A stretch of DNA of 64,000 nucleotides from Acridotheres tristis (GCA_037013685.1 CM072889.1:14517976-14581975), one strand, 5' to 3'. Numbered from the stretch's first letter, positions 12,701 to 22,972 are shown. Program-made: numbers and translations. The notes: a model not told the origin generated them from the sequence alone.

Positions 12701-14681
12701 TCTACATGAGGAGGGCTCTGCTGGTCAAAGCCCCCCTGCTCCAGGGGGCTTCTCCCTCTTCGAGGGGCTCTGGGGTGATGCAGGACTTTCCACAGCAGGC
12801 AGAGCCTGAAACCTGGCTCCCAAAAAGGAGAGGTGGAGGTTTGGGGCCCTGGCCCCCTGCCAGCCCATGCATGGGGGAGGCGGCGGAGGGAAGGAAATGT
12901 CGTGTTCTGACTCCGCATTTCCACCGCGGTGATGGGTGGCTGAGCTCAGTCCTGCACAGAGCATCCTGCTGCAGCCCTGGGCCCGGGCTGCTCCCGGGCT
13001 GCTGGGGTGGCCGTGGTCACGCTGGGTGTCACAGGCTCCAGCCTGACCCCAGTCAGTGCCCAGCCATGCTCTGGTACCAGCTGAGCCCTGCTGTGGGCAG
13101 GGGTAAGCTCAGCCACTGCCCTGCTCCTGCTGCCCTCCGCCAGACCCATCCCTGGGGCAGGATCCATGGCTCAGGTAGGAGGTTGCTGGTTTTGCTCATG
13201 GCTGGGGGCACACGGAGCTGCAGTCGCTGGGATTGACCCCATGGAATTCCCATTGGGATGAAGGGGCAGCAGAGTGGGGCAGAGGTGGGAAACTGGCAGG
13301 TCCATTGGCAGGGGCTGTGAGAAATGTCTGTCCCTGGGTCCTGCCCACTCCAGGAGGGTGGGAGGGCTCTGCATCCAGAGCTGGCATGGCCAAAGAGCAT
13401 TCCCAGGGACCACCAGTCTTGGTGCCCTCCTGCTGGACAGATGCAGCCATGGGGTGCCCTCCCCACGGGCTGCTGGGTTCTTTGGGAGGGATGTGCTGCT
13501 CCACATGGACCAGCTGACCCGGGATAGCTCCAGGGTTGAACTCTCCACTGGGATTGCTGGGTCTGAGCCCTGTTGGGGGCAGGAGGGGTCAGCCCTGGGT
13601 TTTGGCAGGACTCATAGCATGGTTAATGACAGCTGTGCGGTTTGGACCCAGATCCAGATGATCATTCCAAAACTTCTTCCCAAAACTTGCCAAGTATTTG
13701 GGTCCAGGGTTTTGGCTTGGTCGTGTCCTGAACTGAGCTGCTTAGTTTTTTGGGTTTTTTTGCTTTTGTAAGTTTGGAATTGGGAATGCAAGCTGTAGCC
13801 AGAGCTCTGGGCTGAGGCAGTGGGTGGATGAGGATGGAATCAGGGTATTCCAGTGCTGGGTGGGTCTGGCCTCAACCCAGTCTGTGCTGGGTGGTGCCTC
13901 CAGGAGGGACAGACCAGACCCTGAGGCTGCCAAGGAATTTTCTACGCTTGAGGTCACCCTCAGCAGCAGAAATGTCATCAGGCCGATGGGTGCTGACACT
14001 TGGCAATGACTTGCTGTGGCTGCGGGAGCTCTGGGCTGATTTCCCTCAAGTTAAACGGGAGGAATTTCCCAGGAAATTCTGCCGGCTGCTGAATGGGCTC
14101 ATCTGGGTGATGGCTGATCCCTGTGTGAGGAGTGGGAGCCAGCTGGGCGAGGGGTGAAGAACCCCACCAGGGATTTGGTGCCCACTGGGATGAGCACCAG
14201 CTTGAAAGAAGAAGTGGGGAGGGCTGGGTGGTGGGAAGGAGGTGGGGAGGAAAGGCTCCTTTGGCAGCCTTTGCTCGGGGATGTTTGCAGAAGTGATCAG
14301 CACCGAGCTTTGACGAGCTCTGAACTCATGATTACAAAGATCTTCCTCTCCTGCCTGGCCAAGAACTGTGTTTTGTTTGGTGCGTTCAGAAACCAAACGT
14401 TTCATCAGAAGGTTAAAACTGCTTCTTATAGCCCTGTCATTTGGGTGGCATCACTGTCACCTCCTGCTCTTTGCCTGGTACTGGCAGAGAGTGCAGCTGA
14501 GCTGTGTGTGCCCACTGCTGGTGGGACCCCTGGCTCTGCAGTTGTGCCTCTCCTTTGCATTGTGCACATGGAATGTGGGCTCAGTGTCAGGGCACTGGGG
14601 GAGTGGGCTGTGTTCTCCTGGTGTTGCTGCTGCTGGTGGAATGCTCAGGTGATAGTGGTTAGCTTTTTTTTTACTCAGGAT

Positions 14682-15205
14682 TGAGTGCTCAAGAGACATA
14701 TTTCTTGTTCAGACTTGGTTGTTTATTAAATTTTATTTTAAGTACAGGAAGGTTTTTAGGACTTTTCAGTCATCAGGCCAAAAGCGAAAAAATGGAGGTG
14801 AATTTAGCTAGTTACAAGGTTTTTAAAATGCTAATTATTTAATTGAAAACTAAAATTTATATTATTTAAACTTTTGACCTAATAACTGAACACTTGTGAC
14901 CCACACTGCAGGATTTTTGTCCGACCAAAAACTACTACCTGAAATCATGAAGAAGAAGAAACAAGAAGGAAGAGACAATGCTTAAGAATGTCCATTTTGT
15001 CCCATACCTATTACTATATTTTAAAACCCTAAATTCAAAACTTTTTACCATGCGAAATTACACACTTTTATTTTAACTACACACTAGTGATTCTAACTTT
15101 ATTACTCAAATTTGGAAGCCTTCTCCAAGGCTTTAAGTGTTCTTTTGGGGGTTGGTGTCAGAAAGCACAGAAAGTTCAAAACTCCCAGGCTTCAGGGTTC
15201 CAACA
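14682..15205 (-). mobile_element. LTR-like repeat, copy 2, touching the SAM exon acceptor
   Basis: Read on the minus strand, this 524-bp element starts TGTTGGAACCC and ends GAGCACTCA. It aligns along its length with the + strand element at 2,844-3,361. An AATAAA lies near its minus-strand 3' end. It looks like a solo LTR of an endogenous retrovirus. Its + strand right end, CCAACA, is at 15,205, only 28 bases before the first base of the STARD8 SAM exon. No clean target-site duplication is visible. Confidence 0.65.
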
Positions 15206-15233
15206 GTCAGGCTGGTTCTTTGCTTTCTTACAG
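15206..15233 (+). promoter_or_regulatory. STARD8: 3' splice site of the SAM exon, truncated by an LTR
   Basis: The 28 bases between the LTR-like element and the exon contain the pyrimidine tract (TTCTTTGCTTTCTTACAG). There is barely room for a branch site: the A at 15,209 lies 25 bases before the exon, and the next candidates are inside the repeat. The LTR therefore probably supplies, or has displaced, part of the branch-site region. Confidence 0.7.
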
Positions 15234-15305
15234 AAATTGAAGCCAAGAAAGCGTGTGACTGGCTCCGGGCAGCAGGATTCCCCCAGTATGCCCAGCTGTA
15301 CGAAG
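15234..15305 (+). CDS. STARD8: STARD8 exon 2: SAM domain, first part
   Basis: The 72-nt exon encodes EIEAKKACDWLRAAGFPQY followed by AQLYE, the characteristic start of the DLC-family SAM domain (residues 12-35 of the 1,059-aa model). The acceptor is CTTACAG and the donor GAAG|GTGAGA. It enters in phase 1 and leaves in phase 1. In the family the SAM domain is an N-terminal protein-interaction module. The sequence is closest to what I recall of STARD8 (AKKACDWLRA) rather than DLC1 or STARD13 (AKEACDWLRA). Confidence 0.93.
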
Positions 15306-16588
15306 GTGAGAGCTGCCTCCTGCCTCTGACCCTGCTCTGTACCTGCTCAGAGCCTGTGTCTCATCCAGATTCCAAGGGGGGCTGCAGGATAGGTAGGGAC
15401 AGAAGGGATTGTTCACTGATTATGTGATTGTTTGTTACACTTTGAGCCCTTGGCCACGGCCTGGAGAACCAGCCAGTTAACTTCCCTGCATTCCTGAACT
15501 TTTCCCCTTCAGGCAGGGCTCTGAGGAATCCTGGGGCGGCTGCTTTGGCCAAGGGCAGCCAGGCTTTGGAGAGCCATCAGCTCTGAAGTGGTTCAGGGAG
15601 TGTTTGCCGTGGGTGGGAGCATAGGGGCAGCCAGTGTAGGAAATGTGGAGAGCGAGCATGTTCTCCCTCCTTCCATCCCTCCCCACTCCCACAACTCTGC
15701 TCTGCTCCAGCTTGTCCTTCCTGAGCCCTGCCTGGAGCACACCATGTGCCTCCTTTGCTATTCCTCACTCCCAGCTCCTGTGCCAGGCACCCAGGGCGAT
15801 GGCAGGGTGGCTGCAGCGGTGGTGGCTCTTGCCTCGGGCTCAGCTGTGTTTATTTTGGAGCCATGGTGGGATCCTGGTGCTGGCTGGGGTGAGGAGCAGT
15901 GGCTGCAGTCAGCCCCGCCGGGCTGGACAATAGCGGGAAGCGGGGTCCGGTGGCCGCAGCCGTGGCCATTGTTCGGCCATTCGGGCACTTCCCCCACCCC
16001 CTGCAGCACCAGCTCCCTGGTGATGGCTTTATGAGCAGCCTGTTTGCTGCCAGTGCCTATTTTGGGGGGCAGGTCCCACGTGCAAGGACAGCCTGGGTTC
16101 CTGCTGGGACCCCCAGCCCCAGGTGCTGGCCCCAGACAGTGCTCACAGCTGGGCAGTGAGGAGCGGTGCTGCTGCTGGAGTGTGTGAATGAACCGACTTT
16201 TCTCCAGCCTCTGCCCACAGAACTTCCCACATCCTCCCAGTGTTTCCCTCTGTTTCCCTTCCTGTGGTGATCACACTGCATGGCTTCATGAAAAGATGGG
16301 TTGAGAGCCTTGGGGCTGAAGGTCCAGGTCCCACATGCATGATCCCAGCAGAGCTGTCTCTGAATGCACAGGGATGAGCAGGGAACTGAATGGAGGCCCT
16401 TGGGCACCTTATCACCCTCACCTGATGTACCTGGGAAGAGCCATGCCCAGGGACCTTGGCCATGCACCACCTCCAGGTCATCTCCAGCCACTTGGGGTTC
16501 TCCTCCTTCTCCCATGCCCACTGCTGCCCTTTGTCCCTGAGGGAGCAGCTGGCTCGGGATCTGCCACTGATGTCACTTCCCTCCCCAG

Positions 16589-16670
16589 AGTCATCATTCC
16601 CTCTTGACATCAGTGCTGTGAAGAAGGACCACAGCTTCCTGGACCAGGATTCCCTCAAATCCCTGTGCAG
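16589..16670 (+). CDS. STARD8: STARD8 exon 3: SAM domain, middle
   Basis: The 82-nt exon encodes SSFPLDISAVKKDHSFLDQ followed by DSLKSLCR, continuing the SAM domain (about residues 36-62). The acceptor is CTCCCCAG at 16,588 and the donor TGCAG|GTAATG. The frame joins exactly to the neighbouring exons. The FPLDI...VKK.H.FLD pattern is that of STARD8 rather than DLC1 or STARD13. Confidence 0.95.
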
Positions 16671-17664
16671 GTAATGCTCCCTTGCCCTCCCCTGCACATG
16701 GAATCAGACACAGACAAGGGCAGTGGCCCAGGCTCATGGGCTCAGGGGCATGCCTGATGGGGCCGTGGGCTTAGTAGGGTGCTTGCCTTGCAAGGTGGGC
16801 TCAGAGCCTGCTCCAGCACTGTCACTCCCTCTGCAGGGAGAATTCAGTCGTTCAGATCAGGGAACATCGCTGGTGTTGACTGGTTCCAGGGAAACTAGAG
16901 GTTTTTATGCTCCATGTGATGCAGCTCATCCAAGTACCAGGAGACCAGTCTGGCTGTACATTTCCACCTGGGCACAGCTGCAGGTTTGGGAGCTGTGCAG
17001 GGAGCAGCGTGTGCAGGACTCAGGCAGAGCAAGCCAGGGCTGGCACCCAAAGCAGGGCACTGACCAGATGGTCAGTCTGGATGGGCCATGTGTCACTTGG
17101 TGCTGCGGGTGACTCAGCCCTGCCTTGGCTCTCGAGACACGTCATCACACCCATGTCCCTGCACTGTCCCTCCCATCCAGAACAGAGAAGAGGCAGGAAC
17201 GGGGTCTGTTTCCTATTGGTTTCCCAGCAGAGAGGCTGTGCTGGGCAGGAGGAGATCCCCGTGCCGTTTCCTGAGTGCAGTGAGGCAAGAGGTGATGGGA
17301 AGTCTCTGCCTGTCCCTCCCTCTCTGAGTTTTCAGGTCCTTTAGTCATTCCCTGTCTGGGGCACAGGAGCTTCTGAGGAGATTTTGCTTTAATAGCCTGG
17401 AGCAGACACTCCTGCTCACTTGCAGAACTGGTGGCCCCAGCAGCTAGCATGGGCATGGTCTAGCTTGGGCTACCATCTGCTGGCGTTGTCCCCTTGTTAG
17501 TCAGGTGTCCCTCTGACAGTGGAGCCAGAGCAGTGAGTGACAGGTGACAGGCACAGCCAAGGCTATAGGGCAGGAAAATCAAAAGAAGCCAAAGCCACCC
17601 CTGTGACCACAGCAGGGCTGGGATAGAGGCTGGGACCAGGGTAAAGCCACTCTGTTTCTTGCAG

Positions 17665-17728
17665 GAGGCTGATGACCCTGAACACTTGTGCCTCCATGAA
17701 GCTGGATGTTCACTTTCAGCGTAAACAG
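17665..17728 (+). CDS. STARD8: STARD8 exon 4: end of SAM domain, alternative start
   Basis: The 64-nt exon encodes RLMTLNTCASMKLDVHFQ followed by RKQ. It completes the SAM domain near residue 84 and ends on a codon boundary at ACAG|GTAAGT. The ATG at 17,672 (MTLNTCASMKL) corresponds to the first residue of a human STARD8 isoform of about 1,023 aa as I recall it. Used here it would give a 994-aa protein lacking most of SAM. Whether birds use this start cannot be told from sequence. Confidence 0.95.
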
Positions 17729-18012
17729 GTAAGTCCTGGATGCTGGAGGCAGATGAAGGGCTGAGGGGTGCAGGGGATCATGTGCTCGATGGTGGGGCAG
17801 TGTCCTGGTGAGCTCGGGGACTGCCCTGGGCACAGAGTGGCTCCTGGAGGCCTCCACTGCCAAAGGGTCCCGAGCTGGTTTAAGGGGTGAACATGCTGCT
17901 CTCCTCCCCAGCTGGGGCCATGCTGGTGGCTGTGCCCCTCTGAGGTGGGGAGATGTGCTGACCCTCCTCAGCTCCAGCTGATTGATCATCCCCTGTTCTC
18001 AATGGCCCACAG

Positions 18013-19352
18013 AATGAAGACTCTGAGGAGGAAGAGCAGTGTGCCATCAGCAGCCGGTGGGCCTTCCAGAGGGACAGCAAAAGGTGGTCCCGGGTGGGGT
18101 CCGCCGATGTCCTGTTGCAGGGCTCGGAGGCCCCGAGCTGCACCATGCGCCCGGTGTCCAGCCGTGAGAGCGTCCTCACAGACCTCAGCACCAACCCCGA
18201 GGCCACGTCCCTGCACAGCACGGGCAGTGTGGGCAGCGTGGGTGGCACAGGTGGCACGCTGGGCACTGCGGCCACGCCATCCGAGCCCCCGTCCCCTCTC
18301 CGTGCCACTGCCAACGCCTCCAGCTGCAGCCAGAGCGAGGGCTCTGCGCCGGAGCAGCCCTCGGGCCGCGGAGAGGGCTCCAAGGAGAAGCTGAAGAAGC
18401 GACGTTCTCGCAGCTTCCTGAAGAGGATCGAGTCCCTGCGGAGGAAGGACAAGGAGAAACCCAGCCCAGACAGGAGGGTGGCTCCACACAGCAGCGCCAC
18501 TCTGCCTCCGGGATGGGGCTCTCTGAAGAGTAACGGGGACTTTGGGGCCACCAGGACCAACTCCTCTAAAAGAGGGATCCCTGCCTCTTTCCACAGCAAA
18601 AAACACTTCTTCTCGGTATCATACAGGACTAACCGTCTGCTCGGCCCCGGGGACACCAAGGGGAGCTCTGACCCCAAACGCAGTGGAATCTACCTGGAGG
18701 ATTACGACACAGCCGCTGCTGCCGAGTGCCAGCGCCGGGTTCGCCATGGCGACTGCCTGGTCTATATCCCCTGTGACCACAAGCCCGGCACCTTCCCCAG
18801 ATCTCTCTCCATCGAGAGTTTGTGTCCCCTGGCCGGCAGCTCCCTGAGCCACTGGAGCGCAGGGAGCGGGGCCGTGGGGCTGGGCGGGGGCGGCAGCAGC
18901 AGCAGCGTGGAGGGCTCGTCCTCGCCCAGGGGCTTTGCCCGCCGGCGCCGGGGCTCCTGCAGCTCCCTGGGCAGCCGTGTCAGCGTCTACGACAACGTGC
19001 CGGAGTTCGGCAGCAGCGAGGATTTCTGCAAGGACGGGGAGGTCACCTACGAGAACCTCGACGACATACTGCAGCACGTGTGGGGGCTGCAGCAGAAGGT
19101 GGAGCTCTGGTGTAAAGCCGTCTCGCCTGGCCTGGATGGGGAGGAAGGGGGCGAGGAAGAGGAGGATGAGGAGGAGTCGGACTCGGGAGGGGAACCCTCC
19201 AACCTGCATTTCGAAGAGCGGTCCATGTCGGATGTTGGCACCTCTGCCAGTGACTTTGATAGCACTGGGAACTCCCTCAACGAGGCTGAAGAGATCGAGA
19301 CACGGGAGCGCCGGGATTCGGGGGTGGGAGCATCACTCACAAGACCCTGCAG
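18013..19352 (+). CDS. STARD8: STARD8 exon 5: long serine-rich linker
   Basis: This 1,340-nt exon encodes residues 85-530, the disordered middle region. In order it shows NEDSEEEEQCAISSRWAFQR and a basic stretch KKRRSRSFLKRIESLRRKDK near residue 220. Then come the KPGTFPRSLSIESLCP motif and an SVYDNV motif with Tyr 410, matching the tensin-SH2/PTB-binding site of DLC1. LDDILQHV (433-440) matches the talin/FAK-binding LD-like motif of DLC1. An acidic run and ERRDSGVGASLTRPC close the exon. The acceptor is GCCCACAG and the donor GCAG|GTATCA. That donor is weak, and a CR1 fragment begins right after it. Retaining the intron would add 47 codons, encoded largely by the CR1 fragment, before a stop at 19,492. 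Confidence 0.96.
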
Positions 19353-19354
19353 GT

Positions 19355-19505
19355 ATCACGGAATCCCGAGGTGGTTTGGGTGGGAAGGGACCATGGGGAC
19401 CATCTCATTCCACTCCCTTTGCTATAGACAGGGACACTTTCCACTAGACCATATAGCTCCAAGCCCCGTCCAGCCTGGCCTTGAGCTCTCCTAGCGACGG
19501 GGCTG
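19355..19505 (-). mobile_element. CR1 LINE fragment at the exon 5 splice donor
   Basis: Read on the + strand this is the reverse complement of a CR1 3' end. It has ATCACGGAATCCCGAG, GTGGTTTGGGTGGGAAGGGA, GACACTTTCCACTAGACC and CCAGCCTGGCCTTGAGCTCT in order. The CR1 tail begins 2-3 bases after the last exonic base (19,352), so positions +3 onward of the donor (ATCA) appear to derive from the transposon. Confidence 0.85.
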
Positions 19506-19951
19506 CTGCAGCAGGGAGGGGTGCACAGCCCATGGGTCTGGGGCGCAGCGCCCGATGCCGTTCCTGGGGGGGCTGGATGATCGGCTGTTCCCCAGAGGAG
19601 GGAGGGAGGGAGGGCAGGCAGTGCCGCCGGAGCCGCACGGTGCGGGCAGGGGAGCGCAGTGCGGGGCGCTGGTGCGCTCTGGTGGCCGCAGGACACCACT
19701 GCCACCACTGCCTGCATGCACAGACCCGTGATTAAAAGGTTTTTCATTGACTAATAAGCACAAAGTCTGGGGGTACGTGCCTCTCCTGTGCCAGTATTCC
19801 CTGGAGCTTTCCCCAGGAGAGCTACGGTTGTTGCTGCATTCTGTGGCTTTCCTCGCCCGGTTTGGCTGGTGCCAGAGGGTGATGTGGCAGTAATGAAGGA
19901 GTGGAGAGCAGTGGGGGTTTCCTTACCTGGGAATGTCTCGTGTGTCCCCAG

Positions 19952-20125
19952 AAAGCTGCGTTGGCACAGCTTCCAGAACTCACACCGGCCCAGCCTGAAC
20001 TCGGCCTCGCTGGAGATCAATCGCCAGTCATCAGCCCAGCTCAACCTGCTCCAGAAGTGCTCCCTGCTGCGGCTCACAGCCATCATGGAGAAGTACTCTG
20101 TGCCCCACAAACAGGCCTGGACCTG
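19952..20125 (+). CDS. STARD8: STARD8 exon 6: linker before RhoGAP
   Basis: The 174-nt exon encodes KLRWHSFQNSHRPSLNSASL followed by EINRQSS, then LLQKCSLLRLTAIMEKY and VPHKQAWTW. It covers residues 532-588 and leads into the GAP domain. The acceptor is GTCCCCAG and the donor ACCTG|GTGAGC. RWHSFQNSHRPSLNS is shared almost exactly with mammalian STARD8 as I recall it, and supports the assignment over the paralogues. Confidence 0.95.
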
Positions 20126-20573
20126 GTGAGCTGGGGCGAGGGCGACCAGGAGGGGGCCCACAGGCTGCAGCTCATGCTGTGACCCCAGCTGGGGCAGCTT
20201 TGGGGTGTGGTGGGGGAAAACCAGAGCTGTCTGCTCTGGCAAGTGTGCGCCAGAGCTAAGCCCCAGGCTCCTGGCATCATCCTGGCTTCCAGGGGGACTC
20301 CTGGCATCATCTGCCACTTTGGTGGCTGCAGGTGTTCGTGGGGCATTGTAAGTGCTGCAGCAACATAAAAGAGTGGGACAGTGGTTTCTTTTCATAGCCA
20401 AGTATTAAAATATTTTAGCTTAACAAAAGGTGCTGCCATTCCTGCTGGGAAGCTGCCTTGCTTGTATTCCAAATACTGCAGAAATGTGTGTGTGTTCCCA
20501 GGGTCCTGCTCTCTCTCAGGGGGTGCTGAGACCACTGATCGTTGCACTGATGTCTCTCTGCCCCACTCTGCAG

Positions 20574-20733
20574 GACTGTCCCCAAGTTCATGAAGCGGAG
20601 TAAAGTCCCTGACTATAGGGACAAGATGGTTTTTGGGGTGCCCCCCATCGTCAACGTGCAGAGGACGGGGCAGCCCCTGCCCCAGAGCATCCAGCAGGCC
20701 ATGCGCTACTTACGCAGCCAGTGCCTGGACCAG
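20574..20733 (+). CDS. STARD8: STARD8 exon 7: RhoGAP domain, start
   Basis: The 160-nt exon encodes TVPKFMKRSKVPDYRDKMVF, then GVPPIVNVQRTGQPLPQSIQ and QAMRYLRSQCLDQ, residues 589-642. The FGVPP...P..I..A..YL pattern opens a RhoGAP domain (about 608-780). This domain stimulates GTP hydrolysis on Rho-family GTPases, chiefly RhoA for the DLC proteins. The acceptor is CTCTGCAG and the donor CCAG|GTGAGT. Confidence 0.96.
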
Positions 20734-20949
20734 GTGAGTGCAGCAGCACTGGGATTTGGGGGAAAAAAAGCTTTAGGGGTCCTGGTGTTCATCTCTTGTG
20801 GTGTGTGCTGAAGTGGGAGGGTGGGATTGTCTGTGGGAACGCTGCAGCATCCCTCACTCAGTGTCTCCTCTGGGTTGATGATCCCCTTGGGGAGGGAGTG
20901 TCGTTGCCCACCCAGCCCACAGTGCCCACCCCCTGCTCTGCCCTGGCAG

Positions 20950-21148
20950 GTTGGCATTTTCCGCAAGTCCGGGGTGAAGTCCCGGATCCAGGCGCTCCGG
21001 CACATGAACGAGACCAGCCCTGACAACGTCAACTACTCGGGGCAGTCAGCGTACGACGTGGCCGACCTGCTGAAGCAATACTTCCGTGACCTGCCCGAGC
21101 CCATCTTCACCAGCAAGCTCACTGACACCTTCCTGCAGATCTACCAGT
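20950..21148 (+). CDS. STARD8: STARD8 exon 8: RhoGAP catalytic exon
   Basis: The 199-nt exon starts VGIFRKSGVKSRIQALR. Arg 647 in the GIFRKSG motif is the arginine finger required for GAP catalysis, so the enzyme should be active. It continues with AYDVADLLKQYFRDLPEPIF, the conserved K...R.LPEPL-type motif of RhoGAPs, and ends at QIYQ in phase 1 at a CAGT|GTAAGG donor. The residues span 643-708. Confidence 0.96.
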
Positions 21149-21266
21149 GTAAGGGCGGGGCTGGGGGCAGCTCGGGGTCATCAGGGAAGAGGGGTCCCTC
21201 TGTTTGGATGGAGGGGGTGGGTGGTGGCCGTGGGGACACCCCACTGATGCCACCCCGTGCCCGCAG

Positions 21267-21477
21267 TCGTGTCCAAGGAGCAGCGGCTGCAGGCGGTGCA
21301 GGCTGCCATCATCCTCATGCCAGATGAGAACAGGGAGGTGCTGCAGACCCTGCTCTACTTCCTGAGCGATATTGCCTCGGCTGAGGAGAACCAGATGACA
21401 GCTGGGAACCTGGCTGTGTGCCTGGCCCCCTCCATCTTCCACCTCAACGTGTCCAAGAAAGAAAGCACGTCACCCAG
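21267..21477 (+). CDS. STARD8: STARD8 exon 9: RhoGAP domain, C-terminal half
   Basis: The 211-nt exon encodes VSKEQRLQAVQAAIILMPDE, then NREVLQTLLYFLSDIASAEE and NQMTAGNLAVCLAPSIFHLN, residues 709-778. The N.M...NLA....P motif is the second conserved GTPase-contacting block of RhoGAP domains and is complete. The acceptor is CCGCAG and the donor CCAG|GTATGG. Confidence 0.96.
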
Positions 21478-21652
21478 GTATGGGCTGGCTGAGCCCCAGC
21501 TCCCCAGTGCCCCTTCCCTGCCCGCTGTGGGAGGGGGCCAGCAGGGAATGGTGAGGCATGGGGGGGCTGCTGGCTCTGCTCTGTGACACAAATGAGAGCC
21601 ATGGGGGGTCTAGAAGTGCCCACTGGTGCCAGCACTACCTGATCCCCCACAG

Positions 21653-21767
21653 GGCCATACACAAGAGGGGCACCATGGGGAAGCCGGACCAGAAGGACCT
21701 CAATGAGAACATGGCCGCGACACAGGGGCTCTCCCACATGATCACTGACTGCAAGAAGCTCTTCCAG
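21653..21767 (+). CDS. STARD8: STARD8 exon 10: RhoGAP-START linker
   Basis: The 115-nt exon encodes AIHKRGTMGKPDQKDLNENM followed by AATQGLSHMITDCKKLFQ, residues 779-817. The GKPDQKDLNEN.AA.QGL.HMI pattern is diagnostic for the DLC family and marks the end of the GAP domain. It ends on a codon boundary at CCAG|GTGGGT. Confidence 0.95.
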
Positions 21768-22054
21768 GTGGGTGGCAATGGTGTCCCAGCCCAGTGGGAG
21801 GTGTGACCTTGCCAGCAGGTGCTGGTACTGGGGCGAGCTGAGGGACTCTTCCCTCAGTGGGACAGCAGCCACCAGCCATTCACCCTGGAGCCAAGCCCAG
21901 CTGTGTCCTGGGGCAGGAGGTGGTGCAGGCTATATGTCCATTCTCCCCACTCCCTGGGCAATGAGTTACGGTTCTTTGTCTGTCCAGGACCACTCACAAA
22001 GTCCCCACAGGATCTTTCTGCCTCACTGAACATCTGTGTGCTTTTGGCTTGCAG

Positions 22055-22270
22055 GTCTCCCATGACATTTTGCTGCAGCTGAGCAGCTCCTATATGGCTG
22101 CAGATGCCTATCCCCACCCCCTGGCTGACTTGGTGTGCCAGGGGGAGAGCAAAGATTTACACTCCTACTTCGAGCAGAGTGTACAGAACCTGCTCAAAGA
22201 GTCGTCAGAGAAATTCAAGGGGTGGCTGAGCACGCCAGGACCCCTGAACACGGAGCTGTCCTGCAAAAAG
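22055..22270 (+). CDS. STARD8: STARD8 exon 11: START domain, N-terminal part
   Basis: The 216-nt exon encodes VSHDILLQLSSSYMAADAYP, then a stretch ending with YFEQSVQNLLKESSEKFKGW and LSTPGPLNTELSCKK, residues 818-889. KFKGW is the conserved entry to the START lipid-transfer domain of this family. The exon is a whole number of codons. The acceptor is CTTGCAG and the donor AAAG|GTAAAT. Confidence 0.95.
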
Positions 22271-22475
22271 GTAAATGCCACTGTGTGGAGGGGCTTGAGA
22301 ACATGCAGGGAAATCTGTATGGGGTGACCTCTCCAGTAGCCAGAGCAGGTCCCACCCCATCCCTCACTAGCCAGCAGATGGGACCGTGCTGCTTTGTGGC
22401 AGTGGGAGCCATCAGTGAAGCTGCTCAGGAGGATCCTGTGGGACAGTCTGTGTGACCCTCACCTCGTCCCCTCAG

Positions 22476-22693
22476 GTTGGGGACGGGCACCCTCTGCGCC
22501 TGTGGAAGGTCTCCACGGATGTTGAGGCCCCTCCTGCCACGGTGCTGCACCGGGTGCTGCGGGAGCGTCACCTGTGGGACGAGGACCTGCTGCAGAGCAG
22601 GGTGGTGGAGGCGCTGGACAAGGACATGGAGGTGTACCACTACGTGATGGACAGCATGGCCCCGCACCCGCGCAGGGACTGCATGGTGCTCCG
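22476..22693 (+). CDS. STARD8: STARD8 exon 12: START domain, core
   Basis: The 218-nt exon encodes VGDGHPLRLWKVSTDVEAPP, then VLHRVLRERHLWDEDLLQSR and ALDKDMEVYHYVMDSMAPHP, residues 890-961. LRLWK..EV.AP, RERHLWDED and MAPHP.RD are START-domain landmarks of DLC proteins. The lipid ligand of DLC3 is not settled. The donor is TCCG|GTGAGG, leaving two bases of the codon. Confidence 0.95.
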
Positions 22694-22795
22694 GTGAGGG
22701 CCGGGGGGTTTGGGCTCAGTTTGCTGCATCCCCATCTCCCCCTCTGTGTGGGATCCCCCACTGTTTGATCCCACAGTGACTCCTGTCTGTCGCAG

Positions 22796-22972
22796 GCGCT
22801 GGCGCACGGACCTGCCGCGGGGAGCCTGCCTGCTCAGCTCCCTGTCGGTGGAGCACGACAAGGTGCCAGTGGAGGGAGGTGTCAAGGCCATCGTGCTGAC
22901 ATCCCAGTACCTCATCGAGCCCAGCGCCATGGGGCGCTCCCGGGTGACCCACATCTGCAGGGCTGACCTCAG
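22796..22972 (+). CDS. STARD8: STARD8 exon 13: START domain, later part
   Basis: The 177-nt exon encodes RWRTDLPRGACLLSSLSVEH, then VKAIVLTSQYLIEPSAMGRS and RVTHICRADLR, residues 962-1020. W..DLP.G, YLIEP and SR.THICR are conserved in the family. The acceptor is GTCGCAG and the donor TCAG|GTAACC. The following intron is only 220 bp and half of it is a CCCTT repeat. Confidence 0.95.

Larger units (their letters stand above)
6438..15233 (+). other. STARD8: Large STARD8 5' intron (if exon 1 is right)
   Basis: No further coding exon in phase with the SAM exon was recognised. The interval holds a 33-bp minisatellite, two CR1 tails, poly-T runs near 6,700 and 6,893, and an LTR-like element at its 3' end. 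The longest open frame, about 305 codons on the + strand from 11,792, has no recognisable domain and is judged to be chance. Confidence 0.5.

Noticed and set aside
11792..12709. Plus-strand open frame of about 305 codons in the 5' intron
   Set aside because: There is no domain, no low-complexity-independent conservation signal and no splice context. GC-rich DNA commonly gives such frames.
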